From the NCBI RefSeq assembly GCF_029227915.1, contig NC_079885.1, positions 13,157,001 through 13,221,000 of the forward strand: DNA of 64,000 nt, written 5' to 3'. Positions 42,058 through 53,029 of this stretch are shown one piece after another. Both the position numbers and the translations under genes were made by a program. The notes under the pieces are model-generated. The model saw nothing but the letters and a program-made list of their open reading frames with translations. It had not been told where the DNA came from and made no database searches. Origin of the DNA: Hydractinia symbiolongicarpus (Eukaryota; Cnidaria; Hydrozoa; Anthoathecata; Hydractiniidae). Position 1 is the first letter of the stretch; every line of letters starts with the position of its first letter.

Positions 42058-42163
42058 AGTAGGTGTAAAGGGCTGATCCAAGCACACCAATTCTGGCACA
42101 GTCATTTTCCACACAGAAATTCCACGCGTCTCGCTTACCCACATGCCAGCATCGACGCATGGA
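42058..42163 (+). repeat. Polinton 2 left TIR
   Basis: Inverse of 52351-52456. Shared TCCAAGCACACMAATTCTGG, AGTCATTTTCCACACA, TCTCGCTTACCCACA and GCATCGACGC. Confidence 0.9.
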
Positions 42164-42279
42164 ATTGGTCTTTCATGGGTTACATGGGTTATTGATTTCA
42201 TGGGTTACACGATAACCTTTATCGATTTTATAATAAAAACTGTGCTAGAATTGAAAAAAATATTTTCTAACCTATAGAA

Positions 42280-42420
42280 ATGGATGCAATGAAATATGCT
42301 GCTAAATCAGCATTAGAAAAAATTGTTGGATCAGACAAAATAAATATTGTATGGTCCGCAATCAAACCCTTTCTAATAGATAAAAAAAATCACAAAAAAG
42401 TTATCAAAAATTTAAAGTAA
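42280..42420 (+). CDS. Small basic protein at Polinton 2 left end
   Basis: 46 codons from ATG 42280 (MDAMKYAAKSALEKIVGSDK ... KKVIKNLK), TAA at 42418-42420. Amphipathic N-terminal helix and Lys-rich end. Short; may be chance, but it is the only ORF between the TIR and the polymerase gene. Confidence 0.3.
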   Translation: MDAMKYAAKSALEKIVGSDKINIVWSAIKPFLIDKKNHKKVIKNLK

Positions 42421-42655
42421 GTTTTTACACTTAAAACCTAAATTAATTGAAAGCGGAACGGGTGATGCTGTAAAAACCTACCGTTTTGATGTAATCGGTA
42501 TGTAAGGATGTGTAAAAGAGGTTTACGTAAATTTATAAAGGAGCAACATACAGTCGCCCTCATTGTGATAATAGAATTGGAAAAATTAGACCTAATGACG
42601 GGTGAGTACATATATAAAAATCATTATCTTCATACACCCAAGATAAAATAATTAC

Positions 42656-45600
42656 ATGCTGATGGATTTGATGGGATTTGATGGGATTTTCGAGGAATTG
42701 ATACGTGATATTCTCAAGAGGTTGGAAAAACTAGGTGAATCCCCGAACAATGGATCCGGCTGGATAAGGTCTAGAATTATAGGCATGAATGTAGAAATTG
42801 ATGTATTTAAACCACTAAGAGGATTAACATATATTGAACTACCACAAAAGCTAAAGGCAACAAAAGCCATAATAAATGTTAAAAATAATGACAATAAATG
42901 TTTTAAATACGCAATACTATCAGCATTACAACAACAACCAAACAAAGTATCAAAACTACCTTGACGATCTCAGCTTCAACGATATAGATTTCCCAGTGGC
43001 CATCAAAGACATAGCTAAATTTGAAGACCAAAAGAACCTAAAAGTTAACGTGTTCGGTTACGAAAGATCAATATACCCCATAAGACTCACAAATCAAGAA
43101 AAAGCAATCGACCTCCTATTAATATCCAATGAGAAAACCAATCATTATTGTTGGGTAAAGAACTTTGAAAGGTTGGTATCATCACAAATAAATAATCACA
43201 GTCATGCAAAATTTATATGCAAGCGTTGTATGAATCCTTTTCAAGTGGAAACCAAATATAAAAAACACATTCAGTCATGTTCAACAAATAAGATGGTGAC
43301 GGTCGATATGCCGAAGCCTTATTCAAAGCTAAAGTTCAACAACTTCAACAGGTTGATGAGAGTACCCTATGTGATATATGCTGACTTTGAATCCATCACA
43401 CAAAAAATTGAATCGAATCAAGAGGTGGGTAAGGACGATTCATACACAACAAAGTATCAACTTCACAAACTATCTGGATTTTGCATTCACGTCAAAGGCC
43501 TAACAAAATACGAACCAATACTCTATCGTGGAGAAGATCCTGCAATGGTAATCGTCAAAACTTTAGAAAAATTAACAAAAAATCTATACAAAGACCACCT
43601 GAAACCCATAAAGCCGATTGAAATGACAAAAGATGATTGGGAAAGATATTGAAACGAAGGATGCCACATTTGCAAGAAACCAATAGAATACAGAAGAGTT
43701 CCATTTAAGGGTCAACCGATTCATTCATCATGTGCAACCAACGAAGACGGTGTAATATGTAAAGATGCAGACACCTCAAAAATAGATTGGAAGGAATACT
43801 ACACCACAAAAGATTGTCACATATGTAACAAGCTGGTAAACAACCCGAGAGTAAAGGACCACGACCATATCACAGGAAAGCTTAGAGGTCCCGCACATAA
43901 CAGCTGTAACCTAAATTACAAAATATCATCATTCATACCAGTATACTTGAATAACCTACAAGGATATGACTCTCACTTATTCATGAACCAACTAGGAGAA
44001 ATAGAAGAAGACATAAACTGCATTCCAATGAATGAGAAAAAGTACATATCCATCTCAAAAAAGATACCTGTCGACAATAAAAAATACATAGAATTAAGAT
44101 TTATAGATAGTTTCAAGTTCATGGCATCATCCCTGGACAAACTATCCAGCAATCTCATGGAACATAAAATAACCGCAAGACATTATAAAAATAGGCAGCT
44201 TGATCTGATAACGAGAAAGGGTGCTTATCTGTATGATTACAAGGATAGTTTTAATAGATTTAATGAGAGATCATTACCACCCATCAAAAACTTTTGTAGT
44301 AAATTATATGGAAAACACATAACCGAGGAAGATTATCAGTATGCAATGAATGTATGGAAGGAGTTCAACATCACGAACATGAGTGAATATCATGATTTAT
44401 ACCTAAAATCCGAGGTTCTACTACTAGTTGATGTATTCAAAAACTTCCGAGATATATGTATGAAAAACTATGAATTAGATCCATCAGGGTACTACACAGC
44501 ACCTGGCTTATCATGGGACGCTCTGCTTAAATCGACAGATATAGAACTAGAACTATTATCCAATGTCGATATGTTACTATTCTTCGAAAAACTAATAAGA
44601 CGAGGTGTATCAATGATATCAAAAAGATACTCAAAAGCCAACAACAAATACATGAAAGAAGACTATAACCAGGAAGAACCATCAAAATACCTGATGTATC
44701 TAGATGCAAATAACCTATATGGAAGTGCTATGTCTGAATCACTGCCAATTGGTAGATTCAAATGCATGAACAAAACATAAACTACGAAAGTGAAAAAGAA
44801 GGATACATGCTTGAGGTAGATCTAGAATATCCAAAAGAACATGACCTTCACAACGATTACACATTCGCCCCTGAAAGAATGACAGTAAACAAGATAGAAA
44901 AACTAATCCTCAACCTACACTCAAAAACAAAATACGTGCTCCACTACAAGAGTTTAAAACAATACATCGATCTAGGCTTAAACTGACAAAAATACATCAA
45001 GGAATACGATTCAAACAATCACCGTGGAAGATATCATATATCGATAAAAACACCCAGCTAAGGACAAAAGCTAATAACGAGTTCGAAAAAGACAAACTCA
45101 TGAATAACTCAGTATTCGGTAAAACAATTAAAAACATCAGAAACCGGGTAAACATAATCCTATTGAACAACCACAAAAAAACAGTGAAACTCTGCTTAAA
45201 ACCAAACTACATCAAGAGGACAATATTCAGCGAGAACCTAGTTGCTATCCACCTACTCCAAATAAATTTAACTTTCAACAAACCTGTCTAGGTTGGAGCG
45301 TGTATCCTGGACATATCCAAATCAATCATGTATGACTTTCATTATAACGTGATAAAGAATAAATACAATGACAAAGCAAAGTTGCTATTCACCGACACCG
45401 ATTCCCTTTGTTATGAAATCCAAACAGATGATGTGTATCATGATTTATTGGAAGATAGAAGCCTTTTCAATTTTTCCAATTACGACAAAGATCATCCAAA
45501 CTACGACGACAGAAACAAAAAGGTGTTGGAAAAGTTTAGGGATGAGTGTGGTGGAATGGTTATGAGGAGGTTTGTTGGACTAAAGGCAAAATTATATGCG

Positions 45601-45848
45601 TTTGAGGTTGGTGGAATTGAGGGTAAAAGGGCAAAGGGGATAACGAGGGCTGTGAGGGAGCTATTAACATGTGATGCGTATGAGGAATGTCTGTTTAAGG
45701 AGGGGAAAACAGGCAGGAGAAGAATGTTATAAGGAGTTATAAACATGAGATATATACAGAAACAGTAAACAAGATTGCCCTATCCTGTAATGATGATAAA
45801 CGAATCATAAAAGATGACAAACATGTTCATTGGACAAATAATACATAG
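42656..45848 (+). pseudogene. Polinton 2 protein-primed DNA polymerase B
   Basis: N-terminal FKPLRGLTYIELPQKLKA and NVKNNDNKCFKYAI mark the Polinton polymerase N-domain. Zinc clusters follow (CKRCMNPF...; CHICKKP; CHICNK; DHDHITGKLRGPAHNSCN). The exonuclease has YADFES (Exo I) and NLQGYDSHLF (Exo II). The polymerase has YLDANNLYGSAM (motif A), NNSVFGKT (B) and FTDTDSL (C). Frameshifts at about 42960, 44770, 45000-45100 and 45730, and in-frame stops at 43650 and 45289, break it. All catalytic motifs are still visible. In Polintons this enzyme replicates the element from a protein primer. Confidence 0.93.
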
Positions 45849-46330
45849 ACTTCTCACCTTCATTACTAAGAGTAAACACAGTTCTTGTACCATCATGAAC
45901 ATATGCTTTATTTTTCGTGATGTCTTCTGTTTTAGTTTAGTAACAATATCATTATTTTCCAAAACAATATAGCCATCATGCCTTAAACATATTGCCAAAC
46001 CATTCTTCTGTGATACAATTTTCGAAAAGTTACGGTCAGAAAACAAAAAAGAACATTCCCCCTTGAATTTATCCTTGATATATTTTTGTAGCAGTTTCTC
46101 ATAATCAAGAGGAACATCATGTCGAAACACAACAGTTAACGTGAAACCAGTTGTGGTCAAATCATACAGCAATGACACGAGACGAACTTCATTACATGAT
46201 TCATTCATGCTTATTGGTGTTATTCCATCACTACCCAAGGTTGGTTTTGGAATATTAAAATGAATGAAGTGTTTCTTTATATCATTATCCTACCCCTTCA
46301 AAATATGGTTAGATAAATCACCAATAGGTT
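45798..46330 (-). pseudogene. Conserved Polinton 2 protein, unknown role
   Basis: Minus strand: FEPIGDLSNHILKG, a stop, then KPTLGSDGITPISMNESCNE, LTVVFRHDVPLDYEKLLQKY and GLAICLRHDGYIVLENNDIV. After a frameshift at about 45905 it continues TVFTLSNEGEKSMYYLSNEH. Beta-rich and soluble. Overlaps the convergent polymerase end by about 50 bp. No domain recognised; not the Cys protease (no catalytic triad seen). Confidence 0.45.
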
Positions 46331-46342
46331 CAAATTTTATTA

Positions 46343-46843
46343 TTTTATATTATTAATTTCTCTAGTAATCGCAACATACTCGTCCTTTATCTTCTTAAAC
46401 TCATCATTACCAATCTTTCCGTCATCTAAACCCCGTGATATAAGAGTCTCGTTTATTACCATCGATGAGTTCAGTTTATCGACCATGGTCGAATACTTGT
46501 TTATTTTTTTCCCACATCTTTTGATGAAATTTGATGTTGGTAGGATTGAGAGACCAATAATGGTGCCTAGTAATCAAAATGCGATAGATCCTGGTAAACC
46601 AATGACTGTTAGTGCCGATGTTAATGCTCCTGCACCCGACACAGTACTCACACATTCAGCCGCAGTTATATAATTACACACTATGGATGACCTCCTGCAA
46701 TGTTTTTTATACTTATTTTTAAGCTTCTCCTTTGTTGACCTCAATTCACTCCAGTATCCGTTTACGATACCGGCATTGTGGTTGGCTTGTATTTTTTTAG
46801 GTGGAGCGGATGGAATTTTCGGATAAATTTCTTTAACTCCCAT
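46343..46843 (-). pseudogene. Conserved Polinton protein with YPxIPSAPP start, Polinton 2 copy
   Basis: Start MGVKEIYPKIPSAPP at 46843. Charged helix WSELRSTKEKLKNKYKK, then hydrophobic segment STVSGAGALTSALTVIGLP, a frameshift near 46570, then IIGLSILPTSNFIKRCGKK and a helical end ITREINNIK (stop at 46343). Homologue of 22702-23328 in Polinton 1, with the same order of parts. Diverges from the coiled-coil gene at 46868 across 24 bp, implying a short bidirectional promoter. Confidence 0.6.
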
Positions 46844-46867
46844 TTTTATTTGCCAGGTAAAAGTAAA

Positions 46868-48131
46868 ATGGATATGAAGGATTTGGGTGACGTGGATAAT
46901 GTTGATCGTGATGAAGATACTGATGATGCGACTGAGCAGGAAACTTCTTTTACTGATGATCCTGGTACTAAAATAATTGATAATAGTGAGAGTGCGCCTG
47001 CTTTGTCACTAGGGACAAGAGTGGATAGAACTAAGGTGGATGAAGTTTATAAAATAATTGAGGATAAGGTGGGTTCCTTGGTTGATGTCAAACATTATAA
47101 TCTCTTCAAGGTAGAAAGGAAAAAGCTATTTTATAAGGCTGAGGGTGAGGGTCCTGTAGAGTTGACAAATAGAGATGGAATGTTGAAGTCTTCAAAAAGG
47201 TTGTTGCGTGTCCTGGGTAAAAGACGGTTAGAAATTCTTGGATTTTCTGTCGATGCTATCAATATGCGAATTAGGTCAAGGCAAAACTTATGCGAAGACA
47301 TAGAGATGGAGGAGAAAGTGAATAAGTTACCGGATGATAATGAGATAAATGAATCGGGGAATAGTTAGGTGGTTGGTGTTGCAGATAAGGTTATTGAAGG
47401 TGTTGGAGAGGTTGGTAATATTGAAATGGATGGACAGACACCTGAACTTAAAACGTATCTGTGGGAGATTATGGGTCTCGATAAGTCTTTACAGAATATT
47501 AGGGGTGCATTGAAGAATGTTACAGCGAAATATGTTATGGATATGGAATATGAGAAACAGAAGGATTTGATTGATAGTGGTGAGTTGAGTGATGAATATA
47601 CGGAGTTGAGAAAAAGGGTTGAAGATAGGATTGAGAGGCTTAAGGGTGAACTAAATATACATGAAGAAGAAATATCAATTTTACAGGGTAGGCTGTCCGG
47701 TGAGGTTGTAAAGATGAATGAATCCATCGCTTAATCAGTTAATGAATACTGATGTTTCACTGAAGGAAAGGATAGGGAATTTGTTTAAGGAGCAAGGGAT
47801 AACCATTACCTCTATACTTGCGGCTATCGGTATGACAATTAATACTATTGTGATGGTTGTGGAGGGTGTTAGTGGTGGCATTGGTGATAATACAGGTGGT
47901 AAATCTAAGGGTGGTGCAGGTAAATGGATTAAGAAACAGTTTGGGGCTTTATCTAGGTTGTTGGGTAAACTTGGTGAAAAAGCGTTGGATGCACTTCCTG
48001 GTCTTATCGGTTCTGTTGTTGCGTGGGTGTTTAATGCTGCCAAAGAGGTTGTGAAGTTCGTTTCTGATCATTTATGGATGACTTTTGCAGGTGTGGGAGG
48101 AATAGTTATATTATATCTCACAAGAAAATGA
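46868..48131 (+). pseudogene. Coiled-coil protein with hydrophobic C-terminus, Polinton 2 copy
   Basis: ATG 46868, acidic N-terminus, VDEVYKIIEDKVGSLVDVKH, RRLEILGFSVDAINMR. An in-frame TAG (47366-47368) follows NESGNS. The frame continues with VADKVIEGVGEVGN and a coiled coil ELRKRVEDRIERLKGELNIH, shifts frame near 47720, and ends LFKEQGITITSILAAIGMTI, ALPGLIGSVVAWVFNAAKEV and a last TM helix. Matches 19285-20452. Stop overlaps the next start as ATGA (48128-48131). Confidence 0.7.
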
Positions 48132-49257
48132 ATATTTATAAACACAAACCGGCTGTAAGTTATCTGATTGGGAAAGGAAGGGATTATAGAATTGGTGGTT
48201 ATCTGTTAAGGGTGAGAGGTTTACATAAACACCGGATTTATGTGACATCGAAGGATTTTATTGATACTAAGTTTCCTAATGTGTTTACACACTACGTTTC
48301 TGAAATTACACGTGCAAATCATCAAGGTCTTATTGAGAATAATGAGGATTTGAGATTATGAAATAGTGATAAATATTATGGTTTTGGTCTGCTCAACTTG
48401 GATTTGCTATTTATTGTGCCTCAACATGTTTAGGTGTTTCCGAACATTTGAAGAAAGGTAGTGGAATGTTAAAGGCTGTTTATAGGTTTCATATTTATTA
48501 TCATGTCAGGAGGATATTACATATTCTTCAGGTGAAGTTGCCAGGTGAAAGTGGTTTCTCACAATACTATAATAATTGGTCAGGGGAGGGTTATAATAGT
48601 GATGAGTATGGTGCAGATAGGAATGCGAAATATGGTCCTGAGAGTCGGTTATGATTTGGAATAAAAATAATCATGGTGATTGGTTGGAAAATTATATGTA
48701 TTCAAGGTGGATTATTGATAAAAGTAGGGGTTTGACAAGAAAAGCTTTACCATTGATTTCTGAAAGTGTAAGGGAATATTGTTATTTGTTGATTGTTAGT
48801 CAGGTTGGTGCAAGGAGGAGTATTTTTAATCCGGATGCAAGACGGAGCTATCTTCAAAAACCTGAGGTTATTATTATGAGAGCTGTTGATATTGGTGGTG
48901 ATATTGAGAGATTGAGAGTTTATTGAAATATGCCAGGAGTAAAGTTGACTTTCCTGTGCCTTATGGAGCGAATATGTTACCATCAAATATGTTGGTCAGG
49001 CTTGGTGATGTTGATTAATTATAATTATAGTAGTAAGCTTGCGGGGCTTACTATGAGGATTGGGGAGACTAATGTTGAGGTTAATAGTCCTCATGTTCCA
49101 AATTATAGTAATAGTGTTACACCATCCACTTCATGTTACCAATGCAAGTATATCATCGAATGTTGGTGAAGAGCATGAGGAGAAGACGGCATTGGTTTTA
49201 TTTGTCGGTGGAGTAATTGGATTATTTTTGGTTCTACCTAAATGGCGATTTAGGTAG
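48128..49257 (+). pseudogene. TM-tailed structural-type protein, Polinton 2 copy
   Basis: ATG 48128: MNIYKHKPAVSYLIGKGRDY, FIDTKFPNVFTHYVSEITRA. A stop at 48359 and a frameshift lead to WSAQLGFAIYCASTCLGVSE, FHIYYHVRRILHILQVKLPG and ESGFSQYYNNW. Further shifts at about 48654 and 48926 lead to SVREYCYLLIVSQVGARRS. The tail EEHEEKTALVLFVGGVIGLF is a membrane anchor. Homologue of 20546-22309 but without the PPKHT repeat. The last codons fall inside a perfect hairpin (49228-49263). Confidence 0.65.
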
Positions 49258-49263
49258 AACCAA
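49228..49263. terminator. Perfect 16-bp stem-loop at the gene end
   Basis: TTGGTTCTACCTAAAT (49228-49243), loop GGCG, ATTTAGGTAGAACCAA (49248-49263). It spans the stop codon of the upstream gene (49255-49257) and ends just before the next ATG (49267). Could be a 3'-end signal or RNA structure. Confidence 0.5.
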
Positions 49264-49266
49264 GCT

Positions 49267-49662
49267 ATGATGATTGGTTCGGCTGTGAATAATGCTGCTG
49301 CGTTTAGTGGAGGTGGTGTGATTGCCAGAATGTTGGGTGGTAGTGATAAGGAGAGAATTAGACATGATAAAGCGTTGGAGAGACTTAGAGATGCAAGAGA
49401 TAGATTTAATAAGGAGAAGTCTGAGAGGATCGATATGATTAATAGAACTTTGAGAGGGGAGAGAGAGGTTAGGAATGATTTTAGTGAGTACGATAGTGCT
49501 ATGAGAGAGTATTATTTTATTACTAAGACTAAGTTACCGGAATTTAAGGACCCTATGTTGATTGATTATTATGTCCCTAGTGAAGAACAGAAGATTGGGG
49601 AGATTGTGTTTGTTGTTGGTGGAATTGCATTTTTAGGATATTATTTGTGGGATGATAGGTAA
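49267..49662 (+). CDS. Coiled-coil/TM-tailed small protein, Polinton 2
   Basis: 131 codons, intact; MMIGSAVNNAAAFSGGGVIA gives a small hydrophobic N-terminus. A charged coiled coil follows (RIRHDKALERLRDARDRFNK), then LIDYYVPSEEQKIGE and a C-terminal membrane helix IVFVVGGIAFLGYYLW. Homologous in layout to the broken gene 17497-17800. The TAA (49660-49662) directly abuts the next ATG (49663). Confidence 0.65.
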   Translation: MMIGSAVNNAAAFSGGGVIARMLGGSDKERIRHDKALERLRDARDRFNKEKSERIDMINRTLRGEREVRNDFSEYDSAMREYYFITKTKLPEFKDPMLIDYYVPSEEQKIGEIVFVVGGIAFLGYYLWDDR

Positions 49663-50217
49663 ATGTATGTTAGGATTACAGATATTAGTAAGGTTTGTAA
49701 GTTGAATCAGAATATTTTTAGTGATGTTATTGAGGTTGGTCTGGTTAGTGACAGTTTTATTTTTTCATGTTATATTGTTCTTGTGGATGAGAGGGTTTCC
49801 TCTGGTGGTAAAGAGAAAATATTGAAGGCAGGATTTTATACGTTTAGTGAGTTTATGGAATTTGTCGGAGGTATTAATTTTGATAAGCAAAGTGGTAAGG
49901 TTAGTATTGATAATGTTGTTATACCGAAATATTTGATGGAAATGATTGTGGCGTTGGATACGTTTGATGGTCTTAGGTCATTGTCATTTGGATCAGAAGA
50001 GTTGAATAGGATTTATATACATAGCATGCAGGCAAGAAAGTTATTAGATATGGAAGTGTTGTTAATGTAGAACCTAAGAATATTTTGTATAAGAGATTGT
50101 CATGGACAAATATTTATTCCCTGGATGTTAGTATTGTGGATGGGTATGGAAATAAAATTAGTATGGACTATCCTATTGAAGTGGTTTTACATTTTAGAAA
50201 AAAAAATCTTTGGTAAT
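49663..50217 (+). pseudogene. Beta-rich minor structural protein candidate, one frameshift
   Basis: ATG 49663: MYVRITDISKVCKLNQNIFS, then VGLVSDSFIFSCYIVLVDER. The frame shifts near 50060 into VEPKNILYKRLSWTNIYSLD and ends MDYPIEVVLHFRKKNLW near 50215. Alternating beta strands and position before the capsid gene suggest a minor capsid (penton-like, single jelly-roll) protein, but no motif proves this. Confidence 0.5.
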
Positions 50218-50222
50218 AGAAA

Positions 50223-51481
50223 ATGTATGGGAATAAATTACTACCTTCTAGAAGTTATAGAAGACAGCGTGGAATTAATGGTTTGAAACAGCATATATCG
50301 AATACCAATAATCCGAGTACGATTAAACAAAATCAAATACTAACGGTTAGGTTTCCCGACCTATCCAATAACGATGTTGTTGTTCCAGGTACATCTATAT
50401 TATCGTTCAATATTAAACTTACGAGCAAGGATAATGATGCAACCGTTGTTAATAATTTGGGCAGAGTGATTATAAAGAAACTTGTTATTAAGATAGAATC
50501 AAATGAGCTTGTGTCTATTGATGATTTTGATAAGTTGGTGTGTTGGCAGGATTTGTGGATGAAAAGTGGACACAGGAAGGATAGAGTTCATCAGGGTATT
50601 TGTAGTGAAAATCTTCGTAATTTGAGGGTTGGTGCAAAAGATGCTGTGAAGACGAATTCTAATGAGAATCGAATTAGTAAGGTGCTTGAGGGTACGTTCT
50701 GTATTCCATTGGATTTTGAGTTGCTTGAGAGTACTATGCCATTTCATCAATCTGGATTATCAGAAAGATTAACTTTCGAATTGACGTTTAATGATTATGA
50801 AAATGTTATTGTGAGTGTGGATAAGAAAGCTTCATATGAAATTAATGATATAACTTTAGACTATGATGTTGTTAATCACGAGGCTTTGGCAAATGAGGTT
50901 AGGATAAATTATGCTGATACTGCCATATTGTCAATAGGATTATGATGGATAGGATGGTAATTGTTAATAAGTCTGATGAAGTTTGGAATTTCGGTTTTAA
51001 TACACCGGCTAGATCATTGAAAGGTATATTAATGTTGTTTGAGAATGAAGATAATTATGGTAGGGATAGTGAGAAATTTTACAATCCTAAGATTAATGAG
51101 ATAAGTGTGATAGTGGCGGGTCAACCAAATCAATTGTTTAGTTCAGGTTTTAGGTGTCGTGATCTGTGGGATGAGGCGAAAAAACATTTTGCTAGTGGTC
51201 GATTGTTGGAGTACGGAAATGTGCAGAAGGAAATGTTGGTGGGAGAAATGGATATGGATGATTATTATGGGGATAAGTTTGGGTTGTGGATAGATTTTAG
51301 AACTTCTGAAGATATTAAACTTCATGGAAATGGTATAAGTGTGAAAAATAATTTGGCAGACATTACTCTACGAATAAGGAAGACTGTTGAGGCTAATGGT
51401 AATCTAAATGCACGTATATTTTTGTTTATTGATGCACAGATTAATATTAAGGGTGGAACATTTGCAAATGTTTTGTATTAA
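50223..51481 (+). pseudogene. Polinton 2 major capsid protein (double jelly roll) in two ORFs
   Basis: First ORF 50223-50945 (240 codons): DLSNNDVVVPGTSILSFNIK, KKLVIKIESNELVSIDDFDK, IPLDFELLESTMPFHQSGLS. Second ORF 50942-51481 (179 codons): NFGFNTPARSLKGILMLFEN, FYNPKINEISVIVAGQPNQL, DIKLHGNGI, ending FIDAQINIKGGTFANVLY. Together they cover the two jelly rolls of the Polinton capsid protein, which builds icosahedral capsomers as trimers. The ORFs overlap as ATGA (50942-50945) exactly at the inter-domain linker. Either a frameshift mutation or a genuine two-gene capsid. The rest is uninterrupted. Confidence 0.85.
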
Positions 51482-51482
51482 A

Positions 51483-52071
51483 ATGTTTGTAAAGGAGTCT
51501 TGTACAGCGCTATTTATAGGACCAACTGGTTGTGGAAAGACTAAACTTGTTTTAGATTTATTAGAGGAGGAGTTTAGGGGTCATTTTGAATATATTGTGG
51601 TTTTGTGTTCGACTTTGAGGTGGAATAAGACTTATTTGGAAAGGAAGTGGTTGTGGACTGATGATTGTGTATTTTTAATGGAACCCGGTGATAAATTATT
51701 TAAGTTTATTGACTTTTTTAGTAGAGAATTGGCTGGTAGTGACGTTCTGTTTATTGTGGACGATGTTATTGCTTATGAAAGATTGGATAAGAGGAGACAA
51801 CCGTTGCTTGATTTGAGTATTAGTGGTAGGCATAAATTCCATTCTTTGTGGTTATTGACTCAAGTTTATTCAGCGGTACCGAAGAATATTAGGAGGCAAC
51901 AGAAGATGCTTTTTTATTTTAATTCGCATCAATGTTCTGATGTTAAAATTATTGATAAAGAGACAAGCGTAATTGAAGATTAGGGGAGTATTATCAAGAG
52001 GCTGAAAAAATAAGCACTCATGTTTATATATTAGGTTGGAGTATCCTGCTTGTTTTTTAATCAAATGTTAA
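51483..52071 (+). pseudogene. Polinton 2 genome-packaging ATPase
   Basis: ATG 51483, one base after the capsid TAA. Walker A is FIGPTGCGKTKLVLDLLEEE (about residue 12), Walker B is VLFIVDDVIAYERLD, then a sensor-like SLWLLTQVYSAVP. The frame stops at 51983, and the conserved tail HSCLYIRLEYPACF appears in another frame, ending 52071. The core of about 167 residues is intact. Same family as 14359-14932. Confidence 0.88.
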
Positions 52072-52262
52072 GGGGTAAGAGGATGGAGGTTTCACCATCC
52101 ATATAGAAAGCCACCGATTGTCTGTCTATCCATACGACAAGTTCTGATCCTAATATATCAGATGTAAATCTTCTTGTGTCTAGGGTATCAATCTCAACTG
52201 TAAGCGAAATATCTGGTATTCGTGATAATGCAAGAGCTCCTGTTGGTGGATGAGAAGATGGG
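52061..52262 (-). pseudogene. C-terminal fragment of an unknown Polinton 2 protein
   Basis: Minus-strand frame: PTGALALSRIPDISLTVEID, LDTRRFTSDILGSELVVWID, QSVAFYMDGETSI, stop at 52061-52063. Reads as beta-rich, capsid-like in style (inference). No start seen; the N-terminus may have been cut off by the right TIR. Convergent with the ATPase, overlapping by about 10 bp. Confidence 0.35.
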
Positions 52263-52350
52263 TATAATTAATATAGTTCACAAAAAAAAACCCTTCCGTT
52301 CTTTTTATCTGCTAGTCTTAATCTTGGAAGTACTTCTTTATGGATAATGG

Positions 52351-52456
52351 CCCACGCGTCGATGCGGGCGTGTGGGTAAGCGAGATGTGTGGAATTTTTG
52401 TGTGGAAAATGACTGTACCAGAATTTGTGTGCTTGGATCAGCCCTTTATACCTACT
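52351..52456 (-). repeat. Polinton 2 right TIR
   Basis: Inverse of 42058-42163; ends CTTTATACCTACT. A few substitutions between arms. Confidence 0.9.
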
Positions 52457-53029
52457 TTTATAACAAAGAAACTGCATCAAAGGAACAATAAAAGTTAATT
52501 ATCCATGACTTTTGTATTAGAAATTTTTTAAATTAAACCTTTGTGAAACAACGCAAAAGACAAAATAAAAATAAAATTTTATGATAGCGTAGCGAAAAGA
52601 GCAAAGAGTTTCAGTTGTACGCAACCATTTCGTGTGTCCGTAACACAACTTTTTTCTTACGCACAAACAGACAGACGGAATACAGCTAATACAAAAGAGA
52701 TATCCGTGTCAAGTAAATTCCTTAGAAAAAAGGATACTCCACTGTAGTAAATTACAATAAAATAAAACTTACAGTGATTTTGCCAATACAAATAAAAGCA
52801 TGTTTGCGACTTATACTTGCATCACCAGCCAAAATAATATCACAGTCTAAGTGAAAAATTTATGTTGTATACAGTACAAATCTACATGAAAACATGTCAC
52901 AAATAAATTCATCAATATATATTTTCGGGGTTGCCACTCTTTTTATAAAGTCAAATTTGAGGAGATTTTAGGATTTTGGATAAAATTTTTTAGGGTTTTT
53001 GAGAAGATGACAGCGTTTTCCCAGTATCT
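52457..53029. other. AT-rich spacer
   Basis: No supported gene. Flank of Polinton 2. Confidence 0.5.

Larger units (their letters stand above)
42058..52456. mobile_element. Polinton/Maverick 2
   Basis: Inverted ends AGTAGGTGTAAAGGGCTGAT (42058) and ATCAGCCCTTTATACCTACT (ending 52456), about 105 bp, with the AGT...ACT termini of Polintons. Gene content: protein-primed family B polymerase, capsid protein, packaging ATPase and several conserved small proteins. No integrase was seen. 10.4 kb, with several frameshifts and stops but better preserved than Polinton 1. Flanking 6-mers (ACTTAT, TTTATA) do not form a clear duplication. Confidence 0.9.

Noticed and set aside
46574-52040. Minus-strand Ser/Ile-rich frames opposite the Polinton 2 genes
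   Set aside because: Antisense shadows caused by biased codon use (many GAT/AAT codons); no motifs. The real minus-strand genes are only 45798-46843 and 52061-52262.
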